A stretch of 64,000 bases of DNA from Beroe forskalii. Its lineage: Eukaryota > Ctenophora > Nuda > Beroida > Beroidae. Where the stretch lies: positions 124,001 through 188,000 of the forward strand of contig WFMF01000193.1 in assembly GCA_011033025.1 (NCBI GenBank), written 5' to 3'. Shown here one piece after another: positions 55,301-64,000 of the stretch (its first letter is position 1; each line of letters starts with the position of its first letter). A model generated the notes under the pieces. The model saw only the letters and a list, made by a program, of their open reading frames with translations. It was not told where the DNA came from and ran no database searches. The translations under genes and the position numbers were made by a program.

Positions 55301-58060
55301 ACGTACTGGTGTCAGGGAAACTAAACATGATGTACTGGTGTCAGGGAAACTTAACATGACGTACTGGTGTCAGGGAAACTTAACATAACGTACTGGTGTC
55401 AGGGAAACTTAACATGACGTACAGGTGTCAGGAAAACTTAACAAGGCGTACTGGTGTCAGGGAAACTAAACATGAAACACTGGTGTCAGGGAAACTTAAC
55501 ATGACGTTCTGGTTTCAGGGAAACTTAACATGACGCACTGGTGTCAGGGAAATTTAACATGACGTACTGGTGCCAGGGAAACTCAACATGACGTACTGGT
55601 GTCAGGGAAACTTAACATGACGCACTGGTGTCAGGGAAACTTAACATGACGTACTGGTGTCAGGGAAACTTGACATGACGCACTGGTGTCAGGGAAATTT
55701 AACATGACATACTGGTGTCAGGGAAACTCAACATGACGTACTGGTGTCAGGGAAACTTAACATGACAAACTGGTGTCAGGGAAACTTAACAGGGCGTACT
55801 GGTGTCAGGGAAACTTAACATGACGTACTGGTGTCAGGGAAACTTAACATGACGTACTGGTGTCAGGGAAACTTAACATGACGTACTGGTGTCAGGGAAA
55901 CTAAACATGACGTACTGGCGTCAGGAAAACTTAACATGACGTACTGGTGTCAGGGAAACTTAACATGACGTACTGGTGTCAGGGAAACTTAACATGACGT
56001 ACTGGTGTCAGGGAAACTAAACATGACGTACTGGTGTCAGGAAAACTTAACATGGCCTACTGGTGTCAGGGAAACTAAACATGGCGTACTGGTGTCAGGG
56101 AAACTTAACAGGGCGCACGTCGCACTTGTGTTGACTGACGGGTTCATGAAATTAAAATAAATTTGTTTCGTTTGATTCAACTAAACTGTCAATATCATGA
56201 AATATAATTAAATATAAACTATAAAAAGAAATAGATTAATTCATTGTACGCACATGGAGCAAAACGTCGTGTAAAACATTATATGCTGTTGTCAAAAGAA
56301 TCATTGGTTAAGAAGATTACCCGTTCGAGATGGTTAAATACTTAAATAGCCTAATAAAGAGTGAACACCGAGGGCGATCATAAACTGCTGTAGTGCTGCA
56401 TCACTTGATTGACCAAGCCTTTCAGTATTTAAAACCGTTATTTAATTTTCTATTTAAATCCTTTCATTTCATTGATTCAGCGAACCGCTTCTATCGATGA
56501 CAACCATCAAATTAACTGAATAAATATGTGTTACTTTTAGTTAGATCGTGGGCAGTGGTATTAAGTAATATACCTTGTGAGAAAAAGCTTGTGATTCTTA
56601 ACGTGATAATACACTTTTCTCAATCTTGACAAAATGACAGTTTTATTTTTTCCGGAAAGCTGGGCCAATTCAAGACGTTTTAATACAAAATCATTAAATT
56701 AAGCAATTATGGTGACACGAAGAACCAAACAACTGAATCTATAATTATATACGTTATGTACCAACAACTGAATCTATAATTATATACGTTATGTACCAAC
56801 AATATCCTTCAAAACCGGAGCCAATGAGGAGTGAGGACACGAATCAGAAAAAAGGAGAAAAAACATAGCCAACCTGAGATCAATCCCGAGAAAAAACAAG
56901 CGAATCCGCAGAAATAAATCTGAGCAAATGAGGGCAGAATTACGCCGTACGTACCTCTCCCTCAGAATCAGTAGCCCCAGGACCACAAGCTACTACCACT
57001 CCTTCATTTATTTTCTTTTGTGACGACTCCGGTAGGATGATACCTCCCTTAGAGACCTGAAAGAGATCGTGAATTGGGGGAGAACAATATATAGTGGAGA
57101 AAATGTAGAGAGAGGAAGAAAAGTAGTGGTGGACGCGCAGTAAATTGATCTCTTTGAGCGAAGGTCATGATATCGCACTTGACTGCTATTGCTAATTATT
57201 GACAACAGCGATTGAGATCTCAAGAGCTCCACCAGTCGTTGCCAAAGGGCGGCAGAGATAACTTGAAGGTGTCAGAACTGCCGCCTTTCTCTTTTAATAA
57301 CTTGATTGAATGAAACAGTTGCGAAATGGTTCATTGGAGGTGGGATAAAACCTCTAAATAGAAATTGAGATGTGTGCTTCAAATCCCACAGCACGCTATG
57401 ACCAATCATCGCGAAGCATCAAACGAATCCAAAGCGCTGACTGGTCGAAGCTCAGCGTGCTGTGGGATAACTTCTATTTATTGATTGTGTCACTCAGGGT
57501 GCTGTGACTATACCTCCATATTGATTGTATCACTCACCGAAGCTGCAGCTACTCTAGAAACGAGGATCCGGTCGAACAGAGGAACGAAGTGCTTCAGAGC
57601 GGACTGAAAGTGGTTAGCAAGTCAGCGGAAAATATTCAAACGATAGAGGATATTTATCTTAAATGATATCGGGAGGTAAAGAGCATACAATCATGGACAC
57701 GTCTTACTGTGCAATGTAAAATTAAGAGTATACATTGCACTGTGTAAAGTGTATTATGTACATGTCCAATGTACACGCATATACACACATGTACGTACGC
57801 ATCAACTTGCACACCGATGTACATTTGAACTGTAGTTTGTACTGTACACTGTGCACATGGCCCGGCAGAATAGACCCCCAGAATACATGGAGAGAGAGTA
57901 GGACGAAATTTCATCTCAGGACATTGTCCTGACCCTAACCTTAACTCAAACCCTGGCCCTAAACATACCCCCACTAACCACTTTTGCTCGGAGCTACAAC
58001 TTAAGTCACCAGAAGAAATGAAATGTGGGTTCCCCGAAATTAACAATTCTAACTCACCAT
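37371..58060 (-). CDS. HSPE1: Mitochondrial 10-kDa chaperonin (HSP10), 5 exons, 105 aa, 18.8-kb intron
   Basis: Exons: 58058-58060 (ATG only, donor ATG|GTGAGT), 57538-57603, 56955-57056, 38076-38156 and 37371-37436. The coding exons give MSALKHFVPLFDRILVSRVA … GGIILPES … VIPVSVAVGDKVLLPEFGG … EYILIRDSEILGKFIKATSDS. Every junction is phase 0 with GT-AG borders; human HSP10 has 102 aa. The mobile-loop region (SVSKGGIIL) and the LLPEFGGTKL strand are intact. HSP10 caps HSP60 in the mitochondrial matrix. Intron 3 (38157-56954) contains a same-strand GPCR, several transposons and a minisatellite, so most of the gene length is foreign DNA. HSPD1 starts 794 bp away in the opposite direction. An alternative first exon cannot be excluded, because exon 1 contributes only the ATG. 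Confidence 0.92.
37560..37708. mobile_element. 149-bp hairpin MITE with TTA target duplication
   Basis: Arms of about 70 bp are nearly perfect inverted repeats (GTGTCGAACT, GCGCGGCTTTTC, ATGCGCGGCGT, CTGCCTGT meeting at TTAATTAA-like centre). TTA flanks both sides (37557-37559, 37709-37711), as expected of PIF/Harbinger-type elements. It lies in the last HSPE1 intron. Confidence 0.8.
38372..41934 (-). pseudogene. Rhodopsin-like (class A) GPCR interrupted by a DNA transposon
   Basis: The 5' part (41357-41934) encodes an N-terminus with N-glycosylation sites (NLS, NLT, NST), TM1 (ALLCILGIPVNVVAF), TM2 (FTVASFFDILTC), TM3 after the conserved Cys (GVCKAWFVLFSV … VIRTIKIYSP, with no DRY) and TM4. 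The 3' part (38372-39581) encodes an ECL2 Cys (SLCEVSARA), TM5 (FPLVFLFVMIISYF), TM6 (AITILIITTVCIVVN), TM7 with NPLIYLRM and a long acidic Ser-rich tail of about 230 residues. The element at 39589-41356 sits between TM4 and TM5. Without it and one 7-bp target copy, the frame runs straight through for 595 codons with no other defect. The gene has no intron and lies inside HSPE1 intron 3 on the same strand. Ligand unknown; orphan class A is the safest call. Confidence 0.88.
39589..41356. mobile_element. 1,768-bp DNA transposon inserted in the GPCR
   Basis: The ends are inverted repeats starting C plus eight G, then ATCATGGACTAAGTGGGCGA. They are flanked by a 7-bp duplication GATAAAA (39582-39588 and 41357-41363). 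The TACTAAGTGG-type motif is repeated several times just inside both ends (for example CACTTAGTCCATGTGGACTAAGTGG near 39659-39685, itself a palindrome). There is no long ORF, so it is non-autonomous. The superfamily is unassigned; a 7-bp duplication is uncommon and could be 7-10 bp because of the G-run. Confidence 0.88.
42000..42465. other. Upstream flank of the GPCR, no feature
   Basis: AT-rich sequence 5' of the GPCR start. It may include its promoter. No ORF or repeat is supported. Confidence 0.35.
42466..42665. repeat. CCGGTTAACCG dispersed repeat, tandem pair
   Basis: The string GGTTAACCGAACCGAAACCG followed by AAATACCGGTTAACCG and an AACCGAAACCGTAACCGAAT tail occurs twice, about 110 bp apart. 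A single diverged copy lies near 36855-36920. The core ACCGGTTAACCG is palindromic. Origin not identified. Confidence 0.75.
42700..44250. other. Unassigned sequence with a short tandem duplication
   Basis: Moderately GC-richer than its surroundings. The plus-strand ORF at 42749-43168 has no recognisable domain, so I do not call it a gene. A roughly 60-bp duplication at 43842-43947 repeats TTTCAAAGGAGCAAACGAC and AAGTTGCGACGCGCTCGTGG. It could be part of a dispersed repeat, but nothing shows which class. Confidence 0.35.
44250..45490. other. Intronic sequence, no feature recognised
   Basis: AT-rich with patches of GCGCGC dinucleotides (44450-44560, 45400-45460). No gene, RNA or repeat boundary that I can support. 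Confidence 0.35.
46004..46235. mobile_element. Palindromic MITE with GGTCGATCGAAT arms
   Basis: The arms AGGCGGCCGTAACGTTTG, GTCGGTCGATCGAATGGAAT and TGGTCGATCGATCAACT are mirrored on the right (AGTTGATCGATCGACCAATT through to CCGCCT). AATA flanks both sides. About 232 bp, non-coding, and directly abutting the next element. Confidence 0.75.
46246..48710. mobile_element. 2.46-kb palindromic Tc1/pogo-like element with inverted internal arrays
   Basis: The element starts CAGTCAAATCTG and ends with the inverse, TTTTGACTG, with TA on each side (46244-46245, 48711-48712). The outer 200 bp match in inverted orientation (GTGGACAAATTCTACACCAAGCG; the GCTGAGGCGCAGCCGACTGA block). Inside, each arm carries three to four units of about 172 bp (AGGTCGTAGAGACTTCA, CAATTGTCAACAAAAATATG, CTCAGGAACGGAGTTACGGG), plus-oriented on the left and reversed on the right. 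The middle (47100-47880) is more diverged. No transposase ORF. The Tc1/mariner/pogo call rests on the TA duplication and the CAGTCAAA end. Confidence 0.82.
48760..49085. repeat. TCTCGATCTAATGATCCGATG minisatellite
   Basis: About five units built on TTCTCGATCTAATGATCCGA, TGTACCTGTGTCC and ATGATGTAATG, spaced about 60 bp. The array lies inside the hAT-like element between the Tc1-like insertion and the right end. Confidence 0.75.
49643..49947. mobile_element. Long-hairpin MITE, about 300 bp
   Basis: Arms of about 90-100 bp are inverted copies: GTTGCACGTGC, CCATAGCAACG, TTGCATTCGTTTCTCTTGAT and TTGGCAAGCTCAAATTTAA on the left, reversed on the right. The loop (about 49760-49845) is AT-rich. The arms pair well enough to fold as a hairpin. 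Confidence 0.75.
49948..51354. other. Intronic sequence, no gene recognised
   Basis: AT-rich. Small dispersed phrases only (for example GCTGCATAGCAGCGCCGAGT near 50522 and an inverted pair of CCAAT boxes near 51099 and 51140). No feature supported. Confidence 0.35.
51355..51462. mobile_element. GAGAAATAGGCGG MITE, intact copy
   Basis: Ends TTAAACGACGCGCACGAG and CTCGTATGCGGGGTTTAA flank inverted AAATAGGCGG and CCGCCTATTT. The centre is TGACGTCATC-rich. About 108 bp; same family as 22476-22908 and 53935-54050. Confidence 0.8.
51463..53934. other. AT-rich intronic sequence, no gene recognised
   Basis: 2.5 kb without a supportable gene. Notable only for short tandem ATATAACTTACTGAAATA copies (52365-52420), a G-run near 52570-52582 and CCAAT-box-like inverted pairs near 51580 and 51640. 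Confidence 0.35.
53935..54050. mobile_element. GAGAAATAGGCGG MITE, diverged copy
   Basis: Begins CTAAACGCCGCGCACC and ends GGCGGCATATAGCAGTTTAG, with the inner AAATAGGCGG/CCGCCTATT pair and the conserved GATATGATAATGACGTCATC centre. Confidence 0.78.
54640..56115. repeat. 29-bp minisatellite in HSPE1 intron 3
   Basis: About 50 copies of ACTGGTGTCAGGGAAACT plus TAACATGACGT, with variants GGCGT, GACGC and ACTAAAC. The length is very uniform. The minus strand carries AGTACGTCATG, whose GTACGT resembles the HSPE1 exon-3 donor (GAG|GTACGT) 840 bp away. That link is only suggestive. Confidence 0.92.
56116..56954. other. Start of HSPE1 intron 3, no other feature
   Basis: AT-rich; a roughly 38-bp duplication of ACCAACAACTGAATCTATA and ATTATATACGTTATGT is present at 56724-56800. 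No gene is supported. Confidence 0.4.
57384..57475. repeat. Inverted repeat in HSPE1 intron 2
   Basis: ATCCCACAGCACGCTATGAC and its inverse, AGCTCAGCGTGCTGTGGGAT, face each other about 45 bp apart, with GACCAATC and GACTGGTC inside. It may be a small MITE. Confidence 0.65.

Positions 58061-64000
<5,940 letters not shown>

Overview
The window is nuclear DNA of an invertebrate animal. It carries spliced metazoan genes with GT-AG introns and a few apparent GC-AG introns, is AT-rich, and is crowded with short DNA transposons and minisatellites. I cannot name the phylum from the sequence. Homologies were recognised by eye, and most exon boundaries were checked for phase continuity.

Layout. (1) 1447-9149, minus: huntingtin, about 2,570 codons with no intron recognised and no polyglutamine. 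(2) 9142-23356, minus: ACTR6 (ARP6), 9 exons and 405 aa at 18631-23356. Its 3' half plus the huntingtin 5' flank is tandemly duplicated. The downstream copy (10285-17476) has lost ACTR6 exons 1-4 and part of 5, now sits behind a duplicated huntingtin upstream region, and contains a roughly 4-kb minisatellite built from the end of exon 6 and its splice donor. (3) 24891-27925, minus: a large 2OG-Fe(II) oxygenase-like protein. (4) 28485-29079, minus: MED10, 2 exons. (5) 30197-35703, minus: MIOS (GATOR2), 13 exons, 884 aa. (6) 37371-58060, minus: HSPE1 (HSP10), 5 tiny exons around an 18.8-kb intron. That intron holds a GPCR gene split by a DNA transposon, a nested hAT-like element, several palindromic MITEs and a 29-bp minisatellite. 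(7) 58854-64000, plus: HSPD1 (HSP60), head to head with HSPE1 across a shared upstream region with a heat-shock-element-like site, running off the window. One HSPD1 intron contains an intronless HSL-type alpha/beta hydrolase on the same strand.

How the genes relate. HSPE1 and HSPD1 encode the two halves of the mitochondrial chaperonin and share one intergenic region, as in many animals. The other genes (huntingtin, SWR1/SRCAP-type ARP6, Mediator, GATOR2) are ordinary housekeeping neighbours with no obvious shared pathway.

Most unusual signal. Tandem repeats sit on splice junctions again and again. They occur at the ACTR6 exon 5 and exon 6 donors, the ACTR6 exon 9 acceptor, the MED10 exon 2 acceptor, the HSPD1 exon 6 acceptor and donor, and upstream of the MIOS exon 2 acceptor. 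In at least three cases the repeat unit contains the splice donor itself. This suggests that local tandem duplication of exon-intron borders is an active source of intron and minisatellite growth in this genome.

Three host genes (huntingtin, the oxygenase, the hydrolase) each show a single frame break that one extra base in a four-base homopolymer would explain. I read these first as probable assembly errors rather than gene death.
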